Below are positions 24,172-37,003 of a stretch of DNA of 64,000 nt, one piece after another (within the stretch, counting starts at the first letter, position 1; every line of letters begins with the position of its first letter). Source of the DNA: Endomychus coccineus (lineage: Eukaryota; Arthropoda; Insecta; Coleoptera; Endomychidae); assembly GCA_958510875.1 (NCBI GenBank), contig OY294067.1, forward strand, positions 277,556,742 to 277,620,741. The letters are read 5' to 3'. A program made the position numbers and the translations under genes. The notes beneath the pieces were generated by a model that worked only from the letters and a program-made list of their open reading frames with translations, was not told where the DNA came from and made no database searches.

Positions 24172-27100
24172 CTAAGGTTCCATACACTCTTCTACCTGAA
24201 TAATTTGAAAAATGCCGTCGTACATTTCTTTAACAGCTTCGTATTCGGTTAAACCAAGTCTTCTTTTATTAGAAATATCGTAGATTCCTTCAACTGCTTC
24301 CGTATGTTCTCCAGAGGTTCCACGAACTTGTAAATGATACTGTTCAGCTATTTCATCTAATTTTTCTTTGTTGGCCGAAAGTTTTGGTACATGGATGTGG
24401 ACTGATGCTCTAATAGTAGTACCTTAAAAATATGTACTGTCAGAAACGTTACGCGACACTAAAATATGGCGTCTGCGACTTCTAGAATTCTAGAAAATTG
24501 CCATTAGACAGATGTTTGAAGTTCTGATAACCTAAAACAAACTACATTCGGAGATTGATTACGATGCCTTAATTATAATCATGTTTCTAGGTTTACATCA
24601 GCATTAGCATGGTAAGTACTTATTTTCACGGGTATAAATTTATTCTATTCAGAAAAGTTGAATGAAAAATACATATATTCCTAACTTTTAACAGGTTGGG
24701 AAATAGGTATTATTAAATTGAGCACCCTAACCACTAACAGATAGAACTTGTAAAGGAAATTACCGATCTGAAAAGAGTGATGTGTCCTGTGTGAGTCTGA
24801 TCTGTGTCCGTCGCAGCAGGACAAGTCTAGCATGCTGACCTTATTTCCTTGAATTGTATGTATTATTATCATCAAAACACGATGAACGATGAGTTGCTAA
24901 TATTTATAGTATTACAATATAATAGTATATTAGAACTAGTTTCATTAGGCCTGATTTTAGAGCACGAGTTTAGATTTGGGAAGCGGAAGTGCTCTAAAAT
25001 ACTTCAGCTGTTTTTTCTTGAAGGACCGTGTTCAATGCGCTTTGAAACCAAACATTTTCTTGTCGAACCAGTGACGTCAGCATTGAATGCGGTTGAATCT
25101 AATTTCAATGCATCCCTAAGAACGGTTCGAAATCCAAAAGCAATAGAAGGGAGGGGAACTGTCAGATAATAATTCTCTCGGTCGCTCTTCTCATGAATGG
25201 ATGGGTATCTGCGTGCCTGATTTATACAAGAGAAAGAAATGACTATTAAACCAGTCTTAAGGATTCTTGTACCGAGCCTCGCATCAATATAGTTCATATA
25301 TGCTCCTAGCGGCGAACGAATTAACTGTTGATTAACCGAATTCAATGTTCAACCTACATCGGTGGTTCTGACAGAGATGGTAAGGCTTCCGGTAATGGCA
25401 TATTGCTTCCCGATTTCTAAACTTCAAGCGGCAGAGTATTCGCAGGCTAGTTTGTTAAACTTTTGACGGGTTAGTTTTTAAAATTTTAAAGTGCATGTAC
25501 AGTGTACACTAGTGGATGGTAGCTAGTTTACTTAATAATGTCTCGTTCGACGGACAGGAGCGTAGCTAAGTCTTTCGTGGCGCCATCTGTGAGAAGAGAG
25601 GATGGGAGAATTATCTTCTATACTTCAGAGAACTGATTCAAATCGGCTCAGGCTCTTACTCTATTTAAATTATCTTTATGCCGGTATTGCCGGTAATATG
25701 TAATCACCAAAATCCAGTAAAGCCGGGTTGTACCAACGTACCACGTCGTTCAGCAAGAGATGAATGTTGATCTGTAGTTTACGTATAAATTACGTTGTAC
25801 CAGACGTTCAGGTTTATCTTTAGTTCAATATTCCGGTTCAGTTGATCGCTCAAAAATCAAAGTTCAACAATTTCGCATTGACAATAATTGTCAATTATTA
25901 CTTCAAGTGATTATAATTGGATTTTGTTAGAATTAAAAAAAATGGAATTAGATATGATTACATTATGATGAAGAATTTGCGGAATTAGTAGAATTGGTAT
26001 TAGATCCTAGAAATCCCCAAATATTTGCCGAGCGACTGAATCATTTTACCAAGTGAAACGATGATGAGTTTAGGAAAAGATTTAGGTTATCAAAAGTAGT
26101 CACGTTTATAATTGAAGAAATATCGGAAACTATTGCAAACGTTTCGAATAAGAGAATTCCTACTAGATAATGTATCAGATTTCTTACATTCAATCTTATC
26201 TTCATACTTCATCACCAAACCTATCAGAATTGTTTCTTCTTTCAAATACAATTCATCCTAACACCATTAAAGCAAGAATTAAACTGAATCAGAAACACCT
26301 CCAATGTTACTGTGCATGTAGGGTTACCAGATGGTCAAAGTGAAAAAGCGAACATTCCACAACCGAGCCCCCCATTTCAGGATTACTGTAACTAAAAGTT
26401 TTTTAATAAATCAAATTGCCACCGATTCCTCTCCCTACAATTACTTTCCTTGATAAGTATCAATTCATTCTCAAAATGAGTATGAAATTAACAAATAGGT
26501 TAGGAAAAAAAACTCATCATAATATGGCAATACTAATAAAATATGATAGAATGTGGAAAAAATGAAACGTAGCGAATGTACGGTAATAATAACAAGAGAT
26601 AAATTCTTACCTGTTCTTCTGTGCAGTTGCGATTTATTTGAAATCAAGACGATTCGATTTATAATGAAAAACACGACACGAGCGAGACGACAAAACAACA
26701 GTCTGCAATTGCAATTGATTACAATATCCGACAATATTAATATGATCAGCTGACTGAAGCTGAATAATCTGCGCATACAAAGTCAATGTAGTGTAGTATA
26801 TTGATCGATATATTACGATACGTGAATATATCGATTGAGAAACAGCTGATAATTTCCCTAGTTCGCAATTCTTATTTCTAGTGCCTACCAACTGTCAGGC
26901 AAAAAATATATTCATATACTAATGCAAGATACGATGAAAAAAGTTGATCTGTCCAATCGAGTGAAAAAAGCGAACATTTCGCTGAAAAAGCGGACAAGCG
27001 AACACGGGACAAAAAAAGCGAACATGTTCGCTTAAAAGCGAACGTCTGGTAACCCTTTCAGTGCATACAACTACTGTTAGCATTGTCATTTATATACTTT

Positions 27101-28905
27101 GATATTATAAAGCTTAATAAATCCTAGAAAATGAATAAAATTGAGAAAATGCCACAATAAGTTTATTTTCGCAAGTTGGACGAGAACCGAATTACAGAAC
27201 ATGAGAAATCGAAAATTAATTTGATACTATAGTTTCACAAAATCTAACAAATGACAGATAAATGACACTTCACGGTTACCAACATCAATAAATTTGCGTT
27301 CAACTGAACTTTTGTTAACATCGACTGGTACAACGTCTAATCGACTGAACGGAGTTCAGTTGAACTACGGATCTTAACAGCACCAGAATTCGCATATCGT
27401 TATAGATGTTGACCGGCCCGAATCGTCCCAACTCATGTAGACTTCGCTACATCTTACTAACGTAATAAGCAAGTAAAACAATGCGTAAAAAGTCTGGCAT
27501 TACTATTTCGAGCGTCAACACTCAACAGCACCGTTTGGAGTGTGGCGTGTTCGCCATTTCGTAGCTCGACTTGGATAGGATAGCGAACACGTTTCCTTTG
27601 TCTTCCTGAATCGAATATTCATTAGAGAAATTTAATTTGAATATGCACATATCTTGAGTGAGAGCATAGTGTAAAAAAATGCCATCATTATTTCCGGGAT
27701 TCCGTCATTCCTGTAACACGAAATTGGACAAAGTTTACCTCGATACCTCTGGCTTTAGTTGTGATGTTGCAAAAATAAGCAATGAATCCTCGGAATTGAT
27801 TCTGTATATCAACTTTCTATTTCTAAACCCTCTCAATAGCTGCAGACTTTGAACAAGATGTAATACCCCGGACGAGTATTTGATTTGTCTTTGTTAATTA
27901 AAATATCACTCACCTAAATTTGAAGGACAGAATGTTAAAAAACCCAATCTGCAACTCCTTGCAAATTTTGCCATTCGTTCTAAATAGTCCACCCCATCTA
28001 CTAATCTTCTGTATACCTCCCCTAAATCTCCTCCAGGCTGCATCGATATTATACGAACGTGATCTTCTTCGTTCACCCAAACTAAAAACGTCTTTTCTGG
28101 GTTGAGAAATATTCCACGTCCTGTAGGCCAGAAACGACAGGCATTTGCAGTTTGTAAGAACCGATCGCCTTCTTTGAATAGGTAATGATCGTCGATCAGT
28201 TGCTGTCGTTCCTCTGGTGTCATCGTTTCTAACGAATAAAACTGCCCTTCGAATTCGCCAGCGAGATTGGACAGGACCGTAGTCATTTTTTTTTCTATCT
28301 CTGTGTATTCTCGTTCTGTTAAGCACGGATTGAACGGAAATCCAGCCAATGATCTTCCACAGCGAACTCTGGTGGATATGATGTATTGTCCTGTAGGATC
28401 GAGATTTCCTAAAGTGGTAACGTCACCCCAATCCGTAGCAGGATGCTCGTCATCAGTACTAAAACCCAAATGATAATCTTCTATGATGGGATCGAAGAGT
28501 TCAGAAAATACTGTGTAAGCTTCCGCATCAGGGGCATATATTCCTACACCAGAGTCAAAATTCGCCAGACCTACGGAATTTTGTTAGCATGAGAAGAAAT
28601 GTTCACTTTATTCCATAAATGCCTTTGGATATATTTTGAAATTACTAGGACACTTTATATTTTATGGTAGTGATTCGAAATAAATACTAGGTCATTGGAG
28701 GAGCTGAAAATAACTCACCAGATTGAATACAATCTAACAATGTGGACCCATAACTAGTTTTTTTTTCTTTCAGATTGTCGAAGATTTCTCTAGTCAAATA
28801 TTTTTTTAGCAAAGATTGCGAATCTGATTCGAGAAGTTTTTGAAATCCATCTTCCAATAGTCTGAGCACTTCGGGGCTCACTTTTAATCTAGCACATTTT
28901 ATCAT
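24172..28905 (-). CDS. Argk: Arginine kinase
   Basis: Three exons on the minus strand: 28719-28905, 27914-28570 and 24172-24422. They join through split Gly codons to give 364 residues from the ATG at 28905; another in-frame ATG ten codons upstream (28935) is possible. Phosphagen kinase features in order: N-domain [20 protein letters not shown]; the arginine-binding loop [26 protein letters not shown] (nucleotide-binding arginines); [20 protein letters not shown]; the reactive Cys in LTFCPSNLG; and the C-terminal flexible loop RGTSGEHTE. All key catalytic residues seem present, so it should transfer phosphate between ATP and arginine in energy buffering. The N-terminus ([14 protein letters not shown]) and the C-terminus (QVEECMEP instead of a LEKEL-like end) differ from the canonical muscle enzyme. 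It may therefore be a divergent paralogue. Intron 2 (3.5 kb) holds several transposons. Confidence 0.92.
25268..25510. repeat. Relative of the 3.5-kb MITE
   Basis: Shares a diverged ~100-bp block with 3560-3670 (ATATGCTCCTAGCGGCGAAC here, ATATGCTTGCGGCGAGCGAA there) and ends with the common GTGCATGTACA string. The boundaries are uncertain. It lies within intron 2 of the arginine kinase gene. Confidence 0.55.
25952..26170 (+). pseudogene. PIF/Harbinger-like transposase N-terminal remnant
   Basis: After an ATG at 25952 and a frameshift with stops, an N-terminal HARBI1-like segment is readable: [16 protein letters not shown], then, after a stop, [16 protein letters not shown]. This matches the usual start of PIF/Harbinger transposases (an acidic, DEF-RFRLSK pattern). 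Nothing of the DDE domain follows. Weakly similar ends with CGTTGTACCAG near 25790 and CTGGTACAACG near 27335 may be the element's terminal repeats. Confidence 0.5.
26320..27056. mobile_element. Short-TIR element with AGGGTTACCAGA ends
   Basis: Begins AGGGTTACCAGATG and ends with the complement of AGGGTTACCAGACG. Just inside each end are repeats of AAAGCGAACA (several at the right end). No matching target duplication was found, so the superfamily is uncertain. It is nested near the PIF-like remnant in intron 2 of the arginine kinase gene. Confidence 0.65.
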
Positions 28906-29687
28906 ACATCTTTTACATCGTTCTTGGTTCATTCTCAGAGGCAAAAAAATGATTTCTGGTACATTAAATTTGTCAAAAACTTTTGGGATGTCACATATCA
29001 TTTTTGACACAACTGTCAATGTTTTGCAATTGGACAAACTGCATTTTCAAAAATTTCTAAATGACTCGTTGAAAATTATGTCTGTATTAGTTGAGTGCAT
29101 AATAATATCTAGGTACCCTAGTAATAAAGTAGTTGATAAATGCCAATAATCGTGCAAACAGAAGGTCGGTAATAATGGAAATTGATACGTTGTCACAATA
29201 AATTACTAGGTTTACATGGGTAAGAGAAATTTTCATCAGTTTATCATATCGTTTGATAGCAGAAATAAATACTTGCATTTTCAATTTTTCTGGAATTGAT
29301 ATTAATGTTGCCTTTATCATTATGTTTCTTCATCCCCCTGGGTATATATAGGTTGCAATCGAATTTAAACATGTTGCGGAATAATGTCGTTTGTAGTATC
29401 TTACTCTAATATCAATTCGGCATCTCAAATGGCTGTCATTAATGAAATATCATGAATTAGACATGGTCGTCGATAGAATTATTAAAGGAAAGGTCCTTTT
29501 CGGAATGTCGACTCACTAGCCTTACATTACGTTCTCTCACCTCTACAACACTCATTGAACTATTTTTAGTCACACTAGACTTTTTTTTATACTGTGATTA
29601 AGTCTAGTGAACTATACTATTGTACTAGATATTGTCCGCGGGCTACGCTAATACCCGTAGTTCGGCTCCGCTGCCACCCAAGTTCAA
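28906..29687. other. Upstream of arginine kinase
   Basis: Promoter and 5' region of the arginine kinase gene. The upstream open frame (M at 29037) may be partly 5' UTR or an alternative N-terminus. No other gene is recognised. Confidence 0.35.
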
Positions 29688-30452
29688 ATGAATAGAAACA
29701 GACTTTTGCGCCGCTTCGTAACCGTGGACGAAACACACCAGAGACCAAAGAACAGTCGAAATAGTGGACTTCTCCTGGCGAATCTGAGCCGAAAAGGGCC
29801 AAAGTGGGGTTATCGGCCAACAAAATCATGGCCACGGTTTCTTCAGCTGCACTGTAGCAAAGCTGCCTTATTAATTATCAATTAGAATTCATTCAGTTAT
29901 CAAACATGCTGCTAAAATTCAAGCTGGTTCTAAAAACACCAATGAACGTAAATTGAAATAGGATATTCTTTGTTGCCGTTTATCACGGACAAGTCAAGTA
30001 CATGAGTTCATTTCTTAGTACGACCGTCCCATCATAAATTAATACAGTTTGTTCTTAAATCTATGAGACGGAAACGAAATGTACAGTTTCTGAATCCTCG
30101 TCAAGGAAGTCATAAATAACGTATCTAACAGAAATTGTTCTAAAGAAAACAAGTGCTTTACAGTATATTGGTAGTTGAGACATATTTTTATGATCTAATT
30201 CCAAACAGCACGTTGATCCCTTGATATGGTTCAAACAAAGGTTTTCACCCTGTCTTTTCCTTTGAAGCTACAATCTATTCACGTAACCATAACATAAGAC
30301 GTGCAGGACGCAGTCGTTTCTTATTAAATATGTAATTAGAATATTAAGTTGATATAATTTTCACTCATATCTAAATAAGGTCATAAAATTAAGGTCCCTG
30401 TCAACAAAAATAGAATAGTTCTCTTATATTCAGCTCACTAGACTGGGGCAAG

Positions 30453-30533
<81 letters not shown>

Positions 30534-31765
30534 GGGTAAAAGGTACTACCCCCAAACATATTACTAAAATAGGAGACTGGTTATCCAAGATTATAAAAAA
30601 CCAAACTCACCACACTAAAGTCAGATATATTTTGATTTCTTGAGTTAAATCCTGCTTTGACTATTTCACGAATCACTTAAATCATATTTTATAACACTTT
30701 CCAAGTTTTCTAGTTGAGCTTGCGTTGTGGTGTTTCTGGTAGAATTTTCGCTAAGTTCATTTAAAATCAAATCAAATTGCTTAATACATACAATTTAGAA
30801 TTCCTTGAATAATTAAATCATAACCGGGCTGAGTTAAATTAGTTTTCGTTTCATATTTAGGTTCTAATAAGGTTAATTTAAAATTAGGGATTGATTAATT
30901 GTTTTCTAAATTTAACATAATTTCTTAATTAATACGTTAGTTTTACTTAATTTTTTAACTTTTATTTTTATAATTGTTTTATTTCTTTACTATTATTAAA
31001 TATTTTATATTTGTTTTGATTGAGAGTTTTTCTACTTAGCGTAATTTATAAACTACCTACGATCACACAGTATTAATGTTAATGTGTTAGTGTCTCAACC
31101 AAATAAGAGCGAGTATTACATATATCTATTAACCGTATTGTTGCCTAATTTGCCTAGCTAATGAGAAACCCGTGATATCGGGTCACTTCCTGGTTATCGG
31201 TACACTTACTGCAAACTGCAAGTTATGTTGATATTAATTAATCAAGGCAAATGATATATAAGAATGAATTTGATAAAATAAGTAAATTGATAACCTTTAT
31301 TAAACAAAGTAAACCAGAGAAGGGCTCGTTATTACTGCACACGGTATTGTCCATATCAATTACCTTCAAAAGGGCAAAACGACCATCGGCGTATATTATG
31401 CAGAGCTGTTGGATCGATTCGACGCCGATTTGAAACGAAAGAAAAAAGTGCTCTTCTACCAGGATAACGCACCAGCGCACAGGTCCGCAATGGTACAATT
31501 ACATGAATTGCGCTACGAACTGCTTCGTCATCCAACATATTTTCCAGATTTAGCCCCCTGCTATTTTTATCTATTTCCAAACTTGAAGAAATGGCTCGGC
31601 AGAAAGAGATTTGGCACCAACGATGAGGTCATCGCTGAAACAAACGCCTATTTTGAAGGATTGCCGAAATTGTGTTATTTGAAAGGGATCGAAAAATGTG
31701 AAAAACGTTGAACGAAGTGTATCAGACTACAAGGCGATTATGTTGGGAAATAAAATAAGTTTTGA
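29688..31765 (+). pseudogene. Mariner transposase remnant split by a 1.5-kb insertion
   Basis: The first piece (about 29690-29852) corresponds to LRRFVTVDET and the following SPG...NKIMATV region, with frameshifts. The second piece (31341-31711) continues HGIVHINYLQKGK, then ELLDRFDADLK and the catalytic block FYQDNAPAHRSAMVQLHELR, ending with LFPNLKKWLGRKRFG and YYLEG-like residues. Together they make one Mos1/cecropia-type mariner. The insertion (29853-31334) is flanked by the 6-bp repeat CTGCAC (29847-29852 and 31335-31340). The element's 5' end and the N-terminal DNA-binding domain are missing. Confidence 0.78.
30455..30530. repeat. (TC)n microsatellite
   Basis: About 38 uninterrupted TC units. 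It lies inside the DNA inserted into the mariner remnant. Confidence 0.98.
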
Positions 31766-33017
31766 CTAAATAACGCTATTGGAAACAAAAGCGTATGGGG
31801 CCGGGGTCATCATCATTCACTTGGTCTACAGACCATACAGGAAATTTTATACTGATTCATGTAATGCTTTGTTTATGAAGGTGAATGATATATATATACT
31901 AATAATAGAAGATTATGCTGCAAATATGCATACTCATGTGCTTAATACCATATAATATTGCATGATACTGTTCAATAAGGATATATAATTCCGTGGGTAT
32001 CATACGTTTTGTACGTTAGTATAACACCTGTAAAGTGTGAAACTATTTATACCGTATAATTCCATATCCCTGATCCAAATATTGCCTTATTTCTATTAAT
32101 TGAGAAACAACAACTCATGCAAGTATGCTATTTTCTAGACACCTAAGAATAATATCTTGGGAGTCGTGTCTGGAGAATAGGAACTGTTCAATAAGTTGCC
32201 AAATAGTAAGAATATTTTTTAACTTAATAAACCGTTTTTGAAAAATAAAATTTCCATTTATTTGATCCCAAGCATATTTTTAATAATTAATATTTTCGGC
32301 CAATGAAACGCGCAATATGTGTTTCTTGAAATTTATTTATTCTCGACATCAACAGTTTTGGTTATCAGCTGCGTTAATTATACTTTTCAATAATTCTGTT
32401 TAATTTTAAAATACATGTTTTTGTTATTACATTCAACTTTATGAAAATTTATCAATTTATCTAAAACTGATACGCCACTGCTTATTGCTTGTAAACATTC
32501 TCTATCCTTTTTATTGGACAAGATTATGTCTTCCACGCAAAATTATCAGACTATGCCGCTTCTAGCCTCCTATTTCTATGATATACATACAGTACATATA
32601 TAATGTCTATGATGGTCCTACACATAAATATTATATATTTATGTATATATAATATCTATGGTCCTACATCCTACATAACCAAATTAGAGCACGTTGAAAT
32701 TTCGACTTTATCACGGAATACGAATATGAACATCGAAGGTATCGCGGGGACGGCGGTTCACAGGATTACAGGGGAAAATGACCAACTCTACAATTATTGT
32801 TTAATGTCTTTGAATCTATGCATATTAATGTCAAATGTCAACTGTCAGAATAAAAGATCAACAAGCTATGCACATTTTTAAATTCTGCTTAGTAAATAAA
32901 TAGATATACAAATTTTTCCAAAACATTCAATACAGCATTGGCTCTATTAAGATTATATTATATTTGCAAAAATACTGATAATACTTTTATGCTACGCAAA
33001 CTCGAAACAAAAAAACG
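31766..33017. other. Intergenic and promoter region of the CEP43-like gene
   Basis: AT-rich DNA. A short palindromic stretch built on TATATAATATCTATGGTCC lies at about 32600-32670; a related word occurs at about 1920. The last few hundred bases are upstream of the CEP43-like gene. Confidence 0.35.
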
Positions 33018-34707
33018 ATGTCCGTTGAAGATGAACTCGAACTTAAAGATTTATTGTTTCAAACACTGAAAAGTAATGGATGTCTCGCTAAAGTCAGGGT
33101 ACGTATTAGAATTATCATTTCATGATTTATACTTAAAGAGAACAATTTCAGGCTCACCTCCGGGCTAGTGTTTTCCTTGCTTTGGATGAAGAAATTAAGG
33201 TGAATGTTTACTTTGATTTATCTGGCTTATATATTTCTAACAGGGTTTTTTGTAGATGAGTTCTCAACAGCCCTTTTCAAACAACAAGCTCAAGTCATAT
33301 CTGGAAACTTCAGATGGTCAATTAATGTTCTGTGTGGTGAGAGAGTTCCTGGAATTTTTCAATTTAGAATTCACAATATCTGTATTTGATCCTGAATCCT
33401 ACTCAGGAGTTGCATATTGTTATGAAGGGAAGAATAAGATTATACAAGATTTGGGGTTGAATTTTGATGAGAAAACAGTTCCTTTATTGCTACAAATATT
33501 TAAACTTGCTCAAAGAAAATCAAAAACATTAGAAGTCAATCTGAACCTTGCCAAAGAAGATGTTGATAATTCTTGTGATTCTAAAGAAAGCGATCACATA
33601 TTAGAGACGGAATTGAGTTGTACAAATATAGATAACAGTGCTAATAACTCAGAATTAGAATCACATATTTCTTTAGAAGCACTGGAAAATCCCACAGATG
33701 ACAGCAAGCAGATTCTGAATGAAACGTTCAATATTATAAGACCCAGCAACAATCACCAACATAAAATGGAAAGTACAGAGGATAACTCTGGTGTGCATAT
33801 ATTGGACTTAAGCAGCAAAGAAAATGCAACCTCATCAGTAGATGATAGCTTCTTTAATAAAATAAATGATTTGACACTTGTGCAACATAATACTAATGAG
33901 GTTTTAAGCTCTATATCTGAACATAGTAATGATGAGATTAAACCACCTGTTTTGAAAGAATCTGTATCCAAATTTGATAATTCGTTAGATAAATTAAAAT
34001 TCTCTCCACAAAAGTCTGATAAATTAAAATCAAAAAACTCGCTGCCTGATTTATCTCCAATGAATCCAAACAAGACTAGAGCAAGTGGAATATTGCCTTC
34101 TCTATATAGCAAAGAATTAAAAGATAAATCTAATGTGAGGGAACAGAATACTTTCATTGAAGCAGATACTTCATTTGAGGAGGAATTTAGTTCAGAAAGT
34201 GATATGAATTCAAATGCCCATCAGGGTGACTTGATTTCAAAGAGACTGAATGAGGTTCTTAATAATAGTGTTGCAGATAAATCAAAGAACAGCTTGAGTT
34301 CTTTATCTGATCTGCCATCTTTAACATCTAAAATACCATCTGCTGTTAATAGTTCTAGAAAAGAGAGGAATAAAAAAATGAATTTACAAGATATCGAGAC
34401 TTTTCTGGATGCTGATATTGAATATGAGGAAGATTTTACAACAGAGAATGATGCCAATAATATGAAGGCAGATTCAAAGACAGTATTGAATGATTCAAGA
34501 ACTAAGAAAGAAAGAAATAGTGATACTGACAAAAATTTACAATTTGTGAATACAAAAATTCCTTGCAATAAGTCCACCTTAAGAACTAATATCAAATTGA
34601 AAAATCAAGACAGAGATTTCAGTAGTAAAATCAGTAATGATCATAAAGAAAATAATTTAAATGAAAGTGGTACTAATAATGAGAATGTTTTTGATGTTAC
34701 TAAATAG
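33018..34707 (+). CDS. CEP43/FGFR1OP (FOP)-like centrosomal protein
   Basis: Three exons (33018-33098, 33152-33199, 33256-34707), all in phase 0, give 526 residues. The N-terminus matches FOP: ELKDLLFQTLKSNGCLAKVR, then AHLRASVFLALDEE, then a LisH/dimerisation domain with LETSDGQLMFCVVREFLEFF and NLEFTISVFDPESYSG. FOP family members dimerise and localise to centrosomes and ciliary bases, where they help anchor microtubules and start ciliogenesis; the role here is inferred. The remaining ~400 residues are Ser/Asn/Asp-rich and probably disordered, longer than in human FOP (399 residues in total). Two related acidic motifs occur near residues 341 (FIEADTSFEEEFSSESD) and 424 (FLDADIEYEEDFTTEND). 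The reading frame is intact. Confidence 0.85.
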
Positions 34708-35537
34708 TGAAGATATCATAATTTGGTATATTATACATTTATTTTTTGTATTTTTAGTAAACCACTCATATCAATGTTTCAGTTATTCCTTTATTTGTGA
34801 GAATTTTACAATATTTTATAATAACTTCAGTATTTGTTGATGTTTAGGCATATGAACAGTTATATGTTTGTATATTTTATGAAGAGAAATAATACTAATT
34901 GTTAATGTTTGATTTGTGCAATTATTCCACTTACTATTGGAATCTCTGAACAGTATCAATTTTGATAATTATGTTTCCCTAAGTGTACTTAATTAATTTA
35001 CTTATTTATTTTTTGATTTTGTTTTAAGATGTAGGAAAAGTATGTCTAGTTTTATTTTTGAAATGCTTACATGCATTTATTTACTACTTTTTATCCATGT
35101 CTTAACAGCAGGTTTGATAGGTACAGTTTAATGACTTAGGATTATTTATTGAACATGATTTCTCTTTATTCTTGACAATATTGCAATTGCTAATTATACA
35201 TACACAATTTTATATCGATTGAATAAGATGTTTATTTTATAATAATGTATTTTTATTTCAACAAATTAACTTAAGTCTATTACAAAATTTCTCTTATAAA
35301 GGATTTTCCAATAGGGACGGGTAGATTTTGTCAAAATCTAAAACTTATCATTGTTGTAGGGTTCTCCCCTTTTTCAAATACAGGTCGATATATCGATAGT
35401 ATTCGATATTTTTTCTCCAGACTCGATAGTTCGATAGTAGCAACTATCGAGGTTTAAGCAAGCCTAGATTTTGACAATTCATGGCAGCCATGTTATTTAG
35501 GCTGCATCTGTCAAATCTATTGTTTATTATTCAGTCA
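34708..35537. other. 3' UTR of the CEP43-like gene and intergenic DNA
   Basis: AT-rich. Around 35385-35455 is a cluster of self-complementary words (GATATATCGATAG, CGATAGTTCGATAG) that may be a fragment of a hAT-type end. No gene is seen. Confidence 0.4.
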
Positions 35538-35545
35538 TTCAAGAC

Positions 35546-36149
35546 CACGGTCGTACATACAGGTCTGGGAACTCTATTGTTTCATTGTTTGACATGAGTC
35601 TTACATGCTGCCAAACTCGTAGTCCCTCGTTCAGCCACCAGCTAGCGCTTGGATCGCAGTATGGCAACAATCACATTATTAAGTAAAATAATTTTTCTCG
35701 TAACGCAATATTTACTATTCTGATTTGAGAGAGGAATAGAACTGTTAATCTTGTCAAAATGTATTACTCACCTTAAAAATAACTTGCCCTTTTTCGCACA
35801 TATAAAAGACCTCGTTAAAACGATATCTACGGAATCGCAAGCATCCACTTTTTTCGCATTTCCTCATGTTTCGGCACTTTAAAACAGAAGTTTTTTTGCT
35901 TTACACTTTTGTACCCAGTTTTGCATTTCGGCACAATGCACGGTTTCGTAATTTATTTCTAAAATCGCCGGTATTCCTTATGTTTACATGTCAACAATGA
36001 CAATTGCCGGAGAACGGTCATATACGTGTCAGAGATCATTCTTCTACTATTGCGCCACCCGTTGGTACTACGCAGCAGTTGACGCTCAGCGGACTCACTT
36101 CTCATATAGGAAACAGCCTCGAGTTCCCAGACCTGTATGTACGACCGTA
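35546..36149. mobile_element. MITE family 1, 604-bp variant
   Basis: Termini match the family (CACGGTCGTACATACAGGTC and its near-complement, last base changed). Flanking 8-mers TTCAAGAC (35538-35545) and CTCAAGAC (36150-36157) differ by one base and are best read as an aged target duplication. It shares the AATCGCAAGCATCCACTTTT core with the long A form but carries about 130 extra bases near 35665-35815. Confidence 0.85.
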
Positions 36150-36156
36150 CTCAAGA

Positions 36157-36665
36157 CAAATCACCATAGTAAGTTACAGTGTCGAGCAACGCGTTCAAAT
36201 GATAAAACTTTATTATCAAAATGGCATCACCGTCAACTGAGAGCGCTACCGATCTATGTTAACAAATTTCTTTTGGCCCAAATTGGATCATATGGATGTG
36301 GACGATATATGATTTCAGCAAGACGGCGCCACGTGCCACACAGCTGATGCCACAAAGGACATTCTGCACGAGCAATTTGAGGGCAGGGTTATCTCACCCA
36401 GAGGCGACGTGAACTGGCCACCGAGATCGTGCGATTGAACCCAGTTAGATTTTTTTTGTGGGATTTCCTCGAGTCGCAGGTCTATGCCAATAGGCCGCAA
36501 ACGACCGGTGCACTCAAAGTCAACATAACCCGTGCCATTGCTCAAATTCAACCTGATCTATGCGCCATAATCGTCGTAAATTGGACCTCTCGAATGCGCG
36601 CCACCCACCGAAACCGCGGCGGCCATTTAAACGATGTATGATGTAATATTTCACACATAATGTCA
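36157..36665 (+). pseudogene. Mariner-like transposase remnant with internal deletion
   Basis: Starts with the N-terminal helix-turn-helix pattern YSVEQRVQMIKLYYQNG and jumps, after stops, to the catalytic region: FQQDGATCHTADATKDIL, then VNWPPRSCD and a frame-shifted remainder of the type PLDFFLWG. Late residues correspond to VNWTSRMRATHRNRGGH. This is the class of Tc1/mariner transposase with a WPPRSCDLTPLD motif. It directly abuts the MITE at 35546-36149. It is non-functional. Confidence 0.75.
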
Positions 36666-36995
36666 TTAATAGGCCTTCCAAATAAAACAAAAAATTCTAT
36701 GATATCTCACACACAACTTGTTTTATTCAATTTTAACATCTACCCGGCCTTAATAGAAAATCCATTACTTTGTTCAATCTTAAGTAATAAAAATATGATT
36801 GACCCATTATATTAATTTAAAAGGAAAAGTTCAGAAGTCCTCATACAATTCACAACTTATGAGCTTTCGTCAATGTTTCATTATTACCATCTTAAACAGT
36901 CAACACCAATCATTGTTTATTATATTTAGAACATAATAAAGTACGAGTTCACACTGTATTCACTAGAAATCAGAAACAATCGCCTTTTAACCACA
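36666..36995. other. Intergenic, nothing recognised
   Basis: AT-rich spacer between two transposon remnants. Confidence 0.3.
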
Positions 36996-37003
36996 ACAAA
37001 TAC

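Noticed and set aside
33753..34595. Two minus-strand open frames over the CEP43-like exon
   Set aside because: Antisense shadows of a long Ser/Asp-rich coding exon.
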